Source of the DNA: UBA993 sp964485855
Lineage (GTDB): Bacteria > Bacillota > Dethiobacteria > DTU022
DNA: 49,137 nt
Direction: 5' to 3'
NCBI GenBank assembly: GCA_964485855.1
Contig: CAZAKI010000013.1
Location: 1 to 49,137 of the forward strand
Shown here: in pieces, positions 15,281-24,356 of the stretch
How the letters are laid out: every line of letters begins with the position of its first letter
Numbering within the stretch: the stretch's first letter is position 1
The notes under the pieces: generated by a model
Told to the model about the DNA's origin: nothing
Seen by the model: the letters and a program-made list of their open reading frames with translations, nothing else
The model's database searches: none
Made by a program: the position numbers and the translations under genes

Positions 15281-16741
15281 ATGAAAAATGGTTCTAGCGA
15301 CAAAATCCCTGATCATCAGACAAAAAAAAGTGCGATCAATTTTTATAGCATCATTAATCCAATCGGCAGATGGTTTAAGACAAAGAAAATGCGCGCGTGT
15401 CATTTTTTAGTTATTTCCACGCTGTTTCTTCTGCTTGTTCTCGGCTTGCACGATTATTTAAATGATTATGTCTACATTGTAAAAATTAATGATCACGAAG
15501 TCGGGGTGACCGATAATGCAGAAGAAGTTAATCGTTTTATAACTCAACTGACAGAGAGTTGCGGTAATCTTTACGGGATGAACCTGGAGCCAGATGCTGA
15601 CCTCGTTTTAATCAAGGAATACAAACCGGGAGTTAAGACTAACAATGATCTAGTCCGCTCTGCTATTAGACAAGAGCTGGCATTTGTTACTGATGCTTAC
15701 CTGATAACTATCGATGGGGATCCATTTGTTGCCGTCAGGGAAGAAGATGACCTCGATTTTATTATCAGCGAGCTGAAGAATGCTTATCAGAAGAGTGGGA
15801 ACGGTGTAAAGACTATCGGTGCCTACATCCAGGAAAACCTACAAATTGAACCGTGTTCAATCAATCCCGACCTGGTTCTTGAAGCTGAAGATGTAGTTGG
15901 CTTACTCGTTGCAGACGAGATCAAAAGCAGTCAGCAGGCAGCAATAGTTAAAGCCACACCTGATTTGCTCGTTTCCGGGAATGGGTATGCATTCGGTTAC
16001 TATGATCTTCCTTTCTCGATAATTTATCTGCCCGAAGACAAAAGTCTTAAAGCCGAGCCACAGTTAATTAACGAAAAAAATGTAAATGTCAGCACGGTGG
16101 AAGAAGTTAGGGTCAGGGAAACGATCCCCTTTGATGTTGAATATATCTACGATGAAGAAATGTGGATAGTGCAGCGTGAGGTAACTACTGAAGGCGTAGA
16201 AGGTTTAAAAGAAGTTGTTTATCATATTACCCGTGAAAATGGTTTAGAAATAGATAGAATCAAGATCAATGAAACAATCCTCAACGAGCCGGTTACTCAG
16301 GTTGAGACTGTTGGAACAGCAAAAGTTTCAGCTGTTGGGAGCGGTCGGTTTATCTGGCCGGTCGAAGGCGGAGGCGAGATCACTCCGGGTAGAGGCTTTA
16401 GTTCATGGCATACAGGGATTGATATCCATGCTACAACCGGCACTAATATCCTGGCTGCTGACAGCGGGGTTGTCTGGTTTAACGGTTATGGAGGAACCCA
16501 GGGTAATTACCTGATCCTTTATCATGGATCATTCTGGACTTTATATCTGCATAACAGTGCGAACCTGGTTGCAGTCGGTCAAGAGGTACAGCAGGGAGAT
16601 ATTATCGCCAAGGCCGGTTCCACCGGACGCTCAACCGGACCGCACTTACATTTTGAAGTGCGTTTAGATGATGGCTCAGGGGAATGGCTTACTTATTACC
16701 AGCACACTCCAATTGATCCGCTGCAGTTTTTCACCCCGTAA
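15281..16741 (+). CDS. Membrane-anchored M23 peptidase with G5 domain
   Basis: Predicted cell-wall endopeptidase. The 486-residue protein has an N-terminal cytoplasmic stretch, one membrane segment at about residues 42-60, an extracellular region of about 210 residues, a G5 domain at about 270-345 (VRVRETIPFDVEYIYDEE ... GLKEVVYHITRENGLE) and a C-terminal M23 domain. Zinc ligands are visible in WHTGIDIHA and PHLHFEVR. G5 domains often bind wall polysaccharide. It lies just upstream of walR, matching the role of WalRK in controlling wall hydrolases, although I see no clear WalR box in front of it. A terminator follows. Confidence 0.92.
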   Translation: MKNGSSDKIPDHQTKKSAINFYSIINPIGRWFKTKKMRACHFLVISTLFLLLVLGLHDYLNDYVYIVKINDHEVGVTDNAEEVNRFITQLTESCGNLYGMNLEPDADLVLIKEYKPGVKTNNDLVRSAIRQELAFVTDAYLITIDGDPFVAVREEDDLDFIISELKNAYQKSGNGVKTIGAYIQENLQIEPCSINPDLVLEAEDVVGLLVADEIKSSQQAAIVKATPDLLVSGNGYAFGYYDLPFSIIYLPEDKSLKAEPQLINEKNVNVSTVEEVRVRETIPFDVEYIYDEEMWIVQREVTTEGVEGLKEVVYHITRENGLEIDRIKINETILNEPVTQVETVGTAKVSAVGSGRFIWPVEGGGEITPGRGFSSWHTGIDIHATTGTNILAADSGVVWFNGYGGTQGNYLILYHGSFWTLYLHNSANLVAVGQEVQQGDIIAKAGSTGRSTGPHLHFEVRLDDGSGEWLTYYQHTPIDPLQFFTP

Positions 16742-16756
16742 AATATTTTAAAGGCA

Positions 16757-16785
16757 AACCTTCCTCAAACGGAGGAGGGTTTTTT
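16757..16785 (+). terminator. Rho-independent terminator after the M23/G5 gene
   Basis: AACCTTCCTC (16757-16766) pairs with GAGGAGGGTT (16772-16781), with one G-T wobble, followed by a T run. It separates the peptidase gene from the walRK operon. Confidence 0.9.
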
Positions 16786-16902
16786 AATCTTCGGCTTAGA
16801 GCATAAAGCTTCAGGCTGAAGGTATTTAACAGGGAGAAGACGAAGCTTTACTTGTTTAAGCCTGAAGAAGAGCTTATAACAGGGATTAGGAGTATAAGCA
16901 AG

Positions 16903-17595
16903 ATGAAAAAAATACTGGTTGTTGACGATGAAAAACCGATCGTCGAAATTTTGCAGTATAACTTGGAAAAGGAAGGCTATCAGGTTATAACCGCCTATGA
17001 CGGGGAAGAAGCCCTGGAAAAAGCCAGGCAGGAAAAACCCGACCTGGTTTTGCTTGATATTATGCTGCCCAAGAAAGACGGGTTTAGCGTTTGCCGGGAG
17101 CTTCGCTCGGAACAGAATATCCCAATTATTATGCTGACTGCCAAGGAACTGGAGACTGACAAAGTGCTTGGACTGGAGCTGGGTGCAGATGATTATGTCA
17201 CAAAACCATTTAGCTCGCGGGAGATTATTGCCAGGATCAGGGCAATCCTTCGCCGCAGCGAACAACAAGAAGCATTTGCTAAAAGCATACCAGACAGATT
17301 AAGCAATGGACCAATAACGGTTGATCGAAATCAAGTCCAGGTCTATAAGCAGGGAGTGCCGATAGAGTTGACCTTAAGGGAATATAACTTACTGGTTTTT
17401 TTAATGTCTAAACCAGGTTTTGTTTTCAGCCGGGAACATCTGTTAAATAAGGTTTGGGGTTATGAATATATTGGTGAAGAACGGACAGTTGATGTTACTG
17501 TGCGACGCTTAAGAGAGAAACTGGAAAAAAATCCGGCCAGCCCGGAATTAATTCATACTAAAAGGGGTGTCGGCTATTTTTTTAGGCGGGGGTAA
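16903..17595 (+). CDS. walR: Response regulator WalR (YycF)
   Basis: OmpR-family transcription factor of the essential WalRK system controlling peptidoglycan hydrolases. The receiver domain (1 to about 118) has the acidic pair at D8-D9, the phospho-acceptor D52 in VLLDIMLPKKDG and K101 in TKPF. The winged-helix domain (about 130-230) shows the OmpR pattern LTLREYNLLVFL ... RTVDVTVRRLREKLE and ends RGVGYFFRRG. ATG 16903 follows TAGGAG; the frame opens further upstream, but family proteins start at MKKILVVDDE. It overlaps walK. Confidence 0.95.
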   Translation: MKKILVVDDEKPIVEILQYNLEKEGYQVITAYDGEEALEKARQEKPDLVLLDIMLPKKDGFSVCRELRSEQNIPIIMLTAKELETDKVLGLELGADDYVTKPFSSREIIARIRAILRRSEQQEAFAKSIPDRLSNGPITVDRNQVQVYKQGVPIELTLREYNLLVFLMSKPGFVFSREHLLNKVWGYEYIGEERTVDVTVRRLREKLEKNPASPELIHTKRGVGYFFRRG

Positions 17596-19390
17596 ATTAT
17601 TTAAAAGCCTCCAGTGGAAAATAATATTTATTTACCTGATGCTTATACTCCTTTCCCTGCAGCTGATCAGTGTTTATCTGATCCAGTCCCTGGAGCAGTA
17701 TTACCTGAGAAACTTTAAAGAAAGCCTTGAAAACCAGGCACGCTTACTGGCCATATTTATGCAGCCCTCTTTGGGAGAGGGACAGGCCTGGGCTGAGGAT
17801 ACAGTTCGCCTGGCCCGTGAGTTTCGGGATCTCTATTCAATGGAGATCATTATTCTTGACAGTTTTGCCAGCGTAGTTGGGACATCGGGCAGTCAAAATC
17901 TGATTGGCCAAAGACTAATCAGAGACGAGATCACCAGGGCTCTGGCCGGGCATATGAGCGATATAATCCGCTTCGATCCGGTTAACCAGGAGCGACGTTA
18001 TTATCTGGCTTTTCCAGTGATCAGTAATAATAATACAATTGGTGTCATCTACCTGAGCGGTTCGCTCAAGGCTGTGGATAGTACATTAAACGAAGTAAAG
18101 GCAATTCTGCTTACCGGTGTTTTACTCGCCCTGCTGGTTTGTTTCTTCCTCGGTACTGTCCTGACCAAAACAATCACTGCCCCGATCAAAGAAGTGACCG
18201 ATCAGGCCAATTCCATGGCTCTAGGTGATTATTCCCGTTCGATTCAAGTCCGGGAAGCTGACGAAATCGGCCAGTTGGGGGAAAGCTTTAACTACCTGTC
18301 CGCACAGCTCAGTCAGACCATCGATGAGATGTCTTCTGAAAAAAGTAAGGTTGAGGCGATCATTAATAATATGACCGATGGAGTGATTGCGCTTGATGGT
18401 AAGGGTAACGTTATTCAGATTAATCCTTCGGCGCGGAGTCTGATCAGAGAGATGGTTTTACCGGTTCCTGCCATGGGAAGGTCCGGGTTTTACCTGTTGC
18501 GAAAATTGATTGGTCCCGATCTGCTACGTACTTTTTTACGTAACCAAGAGCCTTATACGGCTGAATTATCAGAGCAAACTGGCAATTATGTTGTTCAGGT
18601 AAAAATAGCCCCCTTTAAAATTGAAAAAGGGAAACTAAACGGAACCTTGATTGTCTTACATGATATAACCAGGGAAAGAGAGTTTTCAAGAAGGCAGGAA
18701 GAATTTGTGGCTGATGTATCCCATGAACTCCGCACGCCACTTTCAACTCTAAAGAGCTATATTGAAACCCTGCTGGATGGAGCGGCAGAAGATCCCCAGA
18801 TACGCCAAAGGTTTTTAAAGATCCTTTCGGCTGAAACTGACCGGATGGTTGCCATGGTCAAAGACTTGCTGACTCTTTCCAAAATGGATGCCGATAAGGC
18901 TGACTGGCAAAGATCATCGGTAAATTTAGCATCGCTAGCCAGGGAGTCTGTCGAGAATCTAAAACAAAAGTTTGGCTCTAGATTGCCTGCGGTTAAATTT
19001 TCTTTTCCTCCCGGTGAAAGCCTGGCCTATGTTGATCGTGATCAGGTGAACAGAGTTTTTTCTAACCTGCTGAACAACGCAGCTCGTTTTACCACCCAGG
19101 ATGGGGAGATCGAGATCAGCGCTGAAAGCAAGGGTTCTTTCATCGTTGTTTCAATCAAGGATAACGGTATCGGTATTCCTGAAAGCGAGCTGCCCCGGCT
19201 TTTTGAAAGGTTCTACCGGGTCGAAAAAACTCGCAGTCGCGATTATGGTGGAACAGGACTTGGTTTATCAATTGCCAGGAAAATTGTTGAAGGCCACGGT
19301 GGTTCGATTTGGGTTGAAAGCACAGTTGGGGTGGGCACGGCTGTATACTTTTCGCTGCCTGGTCACCGGCATGAAGAGGGTCAGAAATGA
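17567..19390 (+). CDS. walK: Sensor histidine kinase WalK (YycG)
   Basis: Membrane histidine kinase partner of WalR. Domain order is the full WalK set: TM1 at about residues 17-39, an extracellular sensor loop (about 40-177), TM2 at about 178-199, HAMP (about 200-252), PAS (about 258-370), the HisKA domain with phospho-acceptor H386 in FVADVSHELRTPLSTLKSY, and a HATPase domain with NNAARF, DNGIGIP and GGTGLGLSIA. 607 residues is typical. GTG 17567 lies inside walR and its Shine-Dalgarno is poorly spaced; no better start is seen before TM1, so the first few residues are uncertain. Confidence 0.94.
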   Translation: MSAIFLGGGKLFKSLQWKIIFIYLMLILLSLQLISVYLIQSLEQYYLRNFKESLENQARLLAIFMQPSLGEGQAWAEDTVRLAREFRDLYSMEIIILDSFASVVGTSGSQNLIGQRLIRDEITRALAGHMSDIIRFDPVNQERRYYLAFPVISNNNTIGVIYLSGSLKAVDSTLNEVKAILLTGVLLALLVCFFLGTVLTKTITAPIKEVTDQANSMALGDYSRSIQVREADEIGQLGESFNYLSAQLSQTIDEMSSEKSKVEAIINNMTDGVIALDGKGNVIQINPSARSLIREMVLPVPAMGRSGFYLLRKLIGPDLLRTFLRNQEPYTAELSEQTGNYVVQVKIAPFKIEKGKLNGTLIVLHDITREREFSRRQEEFVADVSHELRTPLSTLKSYIETLLDGAAEDPQIRQRFLKILSAETDRMVAMVKDLLTLSKMDADKADWQRSSVNLASLARESVENLKQKFGSRLPAVKFSFPPGESLAYVDRDQVNRVFSNLLNNAARFTTQDGEIEISAESKGSFIVVSIKDNGIGIPESELPRLFERFYRVEKTRSRDYGGTGLGLSIARKIVEGHGGSIWVESTVGVGTAVYFSLPGHRHEEGQK

Positions 19391-20897
19391 TTAAAGAAAA
19401 TATAAAAACTGTAGTTTTAATAATCCTTGTTCTTTTAAGCCTTTTTCTGACCTTTCAGCTCTGGTATGGCAAAAANNNNNNNNNNNNNNNNNNNNNNNNN
19501 NNNNNNNNNNNNNNNNNNNNNNNNNNNNNNNNNNNNNNNNNNNNNNNNNNNNNNNNNNNNNNNNNNNNNNNNNNNTAATCCTTGTTCTTTTAAGCCTTTT
19601 TCTGACCTTTCAGCTCTGGTATGGCAAAAAGCCGGCAGAGCTAATCGAAGAAGATGCCTATGAAAGTGTCGAGATGGAATCACCCCGTTCCCTGGAACAG
19701 ATTGTCACTCCGGAAACAATTGCTCTGCGGGTGGAAGGTGGCTACTACCTCTTCCAGGAAGGGAATCCGCAGTATTACATCCTGTGGGAAGCCTTAAGCT
19801 CTCTTCTCCTTCAACTCGAACAAAAGGATCTTAGTGAAGTTGAAGTAGATGCTTCCACTTTAACTAAAACTGCATTTCTGGCTTGCTTGTTTGATCCAGC
19901 GCTGCCAGTTGGTGATGAATCAAAGTTACTGACCGATCTAAATGGCAGCCAGCTATCAACTTTTGCCGTATTGATGAATGGAGAAACCCCAGGTATTATC
20001 CTAATTGAATCAGAGCAGCAGCGAGCTTACCGGGCGGAGTTCTCGGAAGCAGATTCTCTTGCCCTGGTTGAATTGTTGCAATCCATTGGTGACACTGAGC
20101 GCACGCTCTATCGAATTCTCAGTGCTGAATTGCTTCGCTCTGCGTTCAGTGAAAATTTAGAGATTAAAAAAGTAATTTATGTCCCCTCAGGCGAATTGGC
20201 AGTAGAGCGGTTGAAAGTCAGGCCGGAAACGCTGGATCGTGATAAACTGCTGAAAACCTTTTTTGTTGATTACACCCTGGCCCGGACAATTGAAGAAAAG
20301 GGTGGAGCAATGATCTACACTGATGGTGAAAGAGGTTTACGGATCACTGATCAAGGTCTGGAATATTCGCATCCGCGTCTTGAAGAAGGGCAGATAAACC
20401 AGACTTTTTCTGAAGCGATCTATAAATGTGGTTCGTTGTTAAGCTTTCATGGCGGATGGCCGACTGGCCTGCGCCTCGAAAGCATCCGTCTTTCGGCCAT
20501 CAACTGGACTGAAACTTACGATGCTCAGTGGAGAATGTACTTTTATGGCTACCCTGTCATTACGGCAAAGCCTACCAGAATTCTTTTCAATGATCGGGGG
20601 TTGATCCATTACAGCCGTTCAATATATAATAATCAGGCTCTAGAACAGGAAGAGTTGGAAAGCAAAATAGCTGCTGATTGGCAGGCGGCATTAAGATCGG
20701 CTCTTGCAGTTTATGTCCAGGAGATCAATCAAACTGCAAGTACTTACCAACTGGAAGCTTTATCTCCCGGCTATGCGATTATGGCCAGCTTTGATGGGTT
20801 CATCGCCGAGCCGATTTGGCATGTTCGGCTTAACGGTTATAACCTGATGCTTAAGGCAGATACCCTTACGCCGATCAACTGGGAGGAACTGCAGTGA
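19387..20897 (+). CDS. yycH: WalRK regulator YycH, split by a false gap
   Basis: Membrane-anchored accessory protein that, with YycI, modulates WalK. The N-terminus (MIKENIKTVVLIILVLLSLF...) gives one membrane segment at about residues 7-26; the rest is extracellular. As written, the coding frame breaks at the 100-N gap. However, the 55 bp before the gap (19421-19475) are repeated exactly after it (19576-19630). Removing one copy plus the N run (155 bp) restores a single frame of about 451 residues that passes through GKKPAELIEEDAYESVEMES into the rest of the protein. Start ATG 19387 overlaps the walK stop. Assigned from order and topology as well as sequence. Confidence 0.88.
19421..19475 (+). 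repeat. 55-bp direct repeat flanking gap, copy 1
   Basis: Identical over 55 bp to 19576-19630 and lying immediately left of the N run. This is an unmerged contig overlap, not a biological repeat. Confidence 0.97.
19476..19575. other. False assembly gap (100 N) in yycH
   Basis: Exactly 100 N placed between two identical 55-bp contig ends. No sequence is missing; the contigs should be merged. Confidence 0.95.
19576..19630 (+). repeat. 55-bp direct repeat flanking gap, copy 2
   Basis: Second copy of the 55-bp contig end, immediately right of the N run. The length is that of a k=55 de Bruijn overlap (inference). Confidence 0.97.
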
Positions 20898-21778
20898 ATC
20901 TGGGCAGAGCCAAGTTGATCCTGATTATTGCCTTTGCGGGGTTGAACCTCTTTCTAGGTTATCAACTTTTCTGGCCCGACTTTGGGCGGTTAACCAGGGT
21001 AGCGGTTTCGGTGGAGGAACTTCAGTCGATGGAGCAGATGCTGATTGACAATAATTATAAACTTGAAGCTTCAATCAACCGGTCTTTCCAGACCAGAGAC
21101 TTTATTACTGTGTCACCCTCACTTGCAGTTCAGCGCCTGGTTTTATTGCGTTTTTTAAGAGAAGGTGCCCGAATTTTTCAGGGAGACGGTGTAAATTATT
21201 ACTATATTGATGGAGAGACTGCTGAAATTCACCGCAGTGGCCTGATCAGAATTCTCTATAACCCCGCCATATACTTAGGGAATGATCTTTACACAATGGA
21301 ACAACGTGAACTTAGAAGCCTGATTGATCAGTTCCTTGCTAATAATCAGCTAAATCTCGAAGGATTGACTTTTGATTATCTGGAAAAAACCGATCCGGCA
21401 TCACTGGCTTTTGTTTATTACCAGGTCATTAATGACGATCCGGTATTCACCGGTCAGCTGAAAGTTCTGGCGACCGAAGATCAAATCCAAATGGTTGAAA
21501 TCTATTGGCTTGAGACTGTAGAGCGATTTCCAGCAAAAGAAATCCAGGTTATTTCAGCCGTCGAAGCGCTCGGCAACCTGGTTTTTGAAATTGGACCTGC
21601 CAGTGAGTCAGCGGTGGTCAGCAGGGTTGAGCTGGGTTATTACAGCGGCGAATATGAAGCTGAAAAGTGGGAAATGCCGCCAGTATGGCGTATAATTGTT
21701 AATGATCAGCCATACTATATTAATGCTTTTACCGGTAATTTAGAAAAAGAGGTAATTATACCTGAACAGCTTCAATAG
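20894..21778 (+). CDS. yycI: WalRK regulator YycI
   Basis: Single-pass membrane protein that with YycH controls WalK activity. The N-terminus has a short positively charged start and one hydrophobic segment at about residues 6-22 (LILIIAFAGLNLFLGYQLF), followed by an extracellular region with repeated YycI-like beta-rich segments, ending near INAFTGNLEKE. The GTG start overlaps the yycH stop (GTGA), so it is translationally coupled. The family is poorly conserved; the assignment rests on position after yycH, topology and length (294 residues). Confidence 0.85.
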   Translation: MNLGRAKLILIIAFAGLNLFLGYQLFWPDFGRLTRVAVSVEELQSMEQMLIDNNYKLEASINRSFQTRDFITVSPSLAVQRLVLLRFLREGARIFQGDGVNYYYIDGETAEIHRSGLIRILYNPAIYLGNDLYTMEQRELRSLIDQFLANNQLNLEGLTFDYLEKTDPASLAFVYYQVINDDPVFTGQLKVLATEDQIQMVEIYWLETVERFPAKEIQVISAVEALGNLVFEIGPASESAVVSRVELGYYSGEYEAEKWEMPPVWRIIVNDQPYYINAFTGNLEKEVIIPEQLQ

Positions 21779-21831
21779 AATCAGGTGACTTGAGTCTATC
21801 AATTGGTAGAGGCTCTTAACAGGAGGTTGGG

Positions 21832-22989
21832 ATGGAGAAGATCCTTGTTAAAGGAAATACAATCCTTGATGGCAAAATCAGGATAAGCGGGTCAAAAAAC
21901 GCCGCCGTGGCTGTTCTACCGGCAGCGATACTCTCTTCGGATACTGTTTGCCTGGATAATATCCCTGATATAACTGATGTGCGGACCCTGATTGCCATCC
22001 TGGAATACTTAGGGGTCAAGATTCGCCGGAGGGGAAGAAATGCTGTTGAACTAACGCCCGGAAATCTTTCGACCGTTGCTCCCCCTTATGATCTGGTCAA
22101 GAAAATGCGGGCATCATATTATTTCATGGGTTCTTTACTCGCCCGCTTTGGCCGGGCTGAGGTGCCTATTCCCGGGGGATGCGACCTGGGCCCCAGGCCG
22201 ATCGATCAACATTTAAAAGGTTTTTCTGCGCTTGGTGCAAAAATCAACATTGAACACGGGATGATCACTTTAACTGCGGAAAAATTAATTGGTGCCAGGA
22301 TCTATTTTGATGTAGTTTCCATTGGCGCAACGATCAACCTGATGCTGGCAGCGGCAGCTGCCGAAGGAAGAACTGTGCTGGAGAATGTTGCCAAGGAACC
22401 TGAAATCGTTGATGTTGCCAATTTCTTAAATGCAATGGGTGCCGCGGTTAGAGGGGCCGGAACAGATGTGATTAGAATTGATGGCGTAAAAAGATTTTCT
22501 GCGGCCAGTCATGCAGTAATACCCGACCGGATCGAAGCCGGAACTTTTATGCTGGCNNNNNNNNNNNNNNNNNNNNNNNNNNNNNNNNNNNNNNNNNNNN
22601 NNNNNNNNNNNNNNNNNNNNNNNNNNNNNNNNNNNNNNNNNNNNNNNNNNNNNNNNCTTAGTGTTATTACGGAAAACGTTTTTGACGGACGTTACAACCA
22701 CGTTGACGAGCTGAAAAGAATGGGTGCCCGGATCAAAGTAGAGGGCAGAACTGCCCTGGTAGAGGGTGGTACCAGGCTGACTGGTGCTCCGCTGAGCGCT
22801 CCTGATTTAAGATCCGGTGCCGCACTGCTGATTGCAGCCCTGATTGCTGATGGTGAAAGTATAATCGGCGAAGTAGAACATATTGACCGGGGATATGAGA
22901 ACTTTGAAGAAAAGCTTATTCAACTGGGAGCCTCGATCAAACGGGTCAATTTGCATGATAACGAGAAAATCAGCGGCAAGCTAGATTAA
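21832..22989 (+). CDS. murA: UDP-N-acetylglucosamine 1-carboxyvinyltransferase MurA (gap inside)
   Basis: Catalyses the first committed step of peptidoglycan synthesis, transferring enolpyruvate from PEP to UDP-GlcNAc; target of fosfomycin. The catalytic cysteine is present at about residue 117 in PIPGGCDLGPRPIDQH. SGSKNAA near the start and the end segment with GGENYE-like RGYENFEEKL are typical. About 351 residues are visible against a usual ~420, so about 70 residues (about 210 nt) are lost in the 100-N gap, within the segment before LSVITENVF. An AGGAGGT Shine-Dalgarno precedes ATG 21832. Its position between yycI and htrA, where yycJ is usual, is notable. Confidence 0.95.
   Translation: MEKILVKGNTILDGKIRISGSKNAAVAVLPAAILSSDTVCLDNIPDITDVRTLIAILEYLGVKIRRRGRNAVELTPGNLSTVAPPYDLVKKMRASYYFMGSLLARFGRAEVPIPGGCDLGPRPIDQHLKGFSALGAKINIEHGMITLTAEKLIGARIYFDVVSIGATINLMLAAAAAEGRTVLENVAKEPEIVDVANFLNAMGAAVRGAGTDVIRIDGVKRFSAASHAVIPDRIEAGTFMLXXXXXXXXXXXXXXXXXXXXXXXXXXXXXXXXXXLSVITENVFDGRYNHVDELKRMGARIKVEGRTALVEGGTRLTGAPLSAPDLRSGAALLIAALIADGESIIGEVEHIDRGYENFEEKLIQLGASIKRVNLHDNEKISGKLD
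22557..22656. other. Assembly gap (100 N) in murA
   Basis: Exactly 100 N; family comparison suggests that about 210 nt are missing. The frame is preserved. Confidence 0.9.
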
Positions 22990-23011
22990 GCCCTGATTAA
23001 TGCCGGCATCC

Positions 23012-23040
23012 TTTACGAGGGCTGAGCATTGCGATAAAAT
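23012..23040 (+). promoter_or_regulatory. Candidate promoter of htrA
   Basis: TTTACG (23012-23017), a 17-bp spacer and TAAAAT (23035-23040). The predicted transcript start is only a few bases before the GGGAGGG of htrA, giving a very short leader. Confidence 0.4.
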
Positions 23041-23063
23041 GTATGCATGGGAGGGATTACTCC

Positions 23064-24341
23064 GTGAAATATGACATAAAGCGGGAACAGGAAAATTGCC
23101 ACAGGGGATTCTGGTATTATATTGGATACCTTGCCTTTGGCATTTTAGGCATTATCTTAGGAGCCGCATTAGTTTATGGAATCTTGATCTATACTACCGA
23201 CATGAAAAGTGAACCGGTTCAACCTTTGGCGGAAGTAGAGAATGACGAGACAGAAGTCCCGCTGTTCTTGCCGGATAACAATTCAGGTATTGTCGAGGTT
23301 GTGGAACAGGTTATGCCGGCGGTGGTAGGAGTAAATAAGCATATTTACCTCAGCCCCGGTATTGAGCAGAGCCTTGAGGAGGTTGAATCCGGATCGGGTG
23401 TAATCATCGCTGAAGATGGTTATATTGTCACCAATCATCACGTTGTCGAGGACGCCGATTGGATCACCGTTGTTTTACCGGGTAAGGGCAGTTATGAAGC
23501 CGAACTGGTTGGAAGCGATGCCCTGACCGACCTGGCACTGCTAAAAATAGAAGAGACCGGTTTGCTTCATATCTCCTTTGGCAACTCGGACCAGATCCGG
23601 GTAGGAGAAACAGTGCTCGCCTTTGGCAATCCACTCGGTTATTTTCAGCAATCCGTAACTGCCGGCATTATCAGTGCAGTCAAACGCCAGGTTAGAGTAC
23701 CGGGCAGTGAATATGCCTATACCTTTGTGCAGACCGATGCTCTGGTTAACCCCGGCAACAGCGGAGGCCCCCTGGTGAACAGCAAAGGGGAGACCATTGG
23801 TATCAATACGGCAAAAATATCTCTGGCCGGAGTTGAGGGGATTGGTTTATCAATCCCCAGCAACACTGTCCAGCGAGTAATCAAAGATATTATTGAAAGC
23901 GGTAGAGTGATTCGTCCGCACCTCGGTGTAGTGATTGAAGATTGGCTTGAATATGGTGACCAGCAGCCTGAACGGGGGATTATTATCCGGGATATAGCTC
24001 CTGATAGCGCAGCGGAACGGGCCGGTTTAATGCCGGGAGACATTATCGTGTCGATCAATGACGAAGAGATCTATTATCTGGCGATGCTCTTCGATGCCCT
24101 TTTTGCTTACTACCCGGGGGATGTAGTAACGATCCATTATTATCGTGACGGGATCAAAGCAGAAGTTGAATTGACTTTAGGAGAAAGGCCGGAGTTTTTG
24201 CCGGTTATCCAGGATCTTCCTGAACCTGGAGAGCCTGAAGAAGAAACCGAGCCTGAAGAAGAAACTGAGACTGAAGAAGAACCTGATGCCGAAATTATTG
24301 AGCCGGAACAACCGGTTGAACCTGATGCAGCTGAAGAATAA
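23064..24341 (+). CDS. htrA: Serine protease HtrA/DegP-like, membrane-anchored
   Basis: Envelope quality-control protease. One membrane segment at about residues 17-42 anchors the protein, and the trypsin-like domain follows with the triad visible as His in TNHHVVED, Asp in LTDLALLKI and Ser in NPGNSGGPL. A single PDZ domain (about residues 285-375) follows, with LGVVIEDW and AAERAGLMPGDIIVSI. The C-terminus is a Pro/Glu/Thr repeat tail of about 35 residues rich in EPEEETE units. GTG 23064 is correctly spaced from GGGAGGG; ATG 23043 lies upstream of that Shine-Dalgarno. Last gene of the wal region, as in B. subtilis yycK. Confidence 0.93.
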   Translation: MKYDIKREQENCHRGFWYYIGYLAFGILGIILGAALVYGILIYTTDMKSEPVQPLAEVENDETEVPLFLPDNNSGIVEVVEQVMPAVVGVNKHIYLSPGIEQSLEEVESGSGVIIAEDGYIVTNHHVVEDADWITVVLPGKGSYEAELVGSDALTDLALLKIEETGLLHISFGNSDQIRVGETVLAFGNPLGYFQQSVTAGIISAVKRQVRVPGSEYAYTFVQTDALVNPGNSGGPLVNSKGETIGINTAKISLAGVEGIGLSIPSNTVQRVIKDIIESGRVIRPHLGVVIEDWLEYGDQQPERGIIIRDIAPDSAAERAGLMPGDIIVSINDEEIYYLAMLFDALFAYYPGDVVTIHYYRDGIKAEVELTLGERPEFLPVIQDLPEPGEPEEETEPEEETETEEEPDAEIIEPEQPVEPDAAEE

Positions 24342-24356
24342 AACGGAGAATTAAAT

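Noticed and set aside
19674..20897. YycH starting at 19674 without a membrane anchor
   Set aside because: The frame continues upstream once the duplicated 55 bp and the N run are removed, restoring the N-terminal membrane segment.
24226..24340. Tandem GAAGAAACNGAGCCT-like repeat at the htrA 3' end as a regulatory or mobile repeat
   Set aside because: It simply encodes the Glu/Pro/Thr-rich tail of HtrA and stays in frame.
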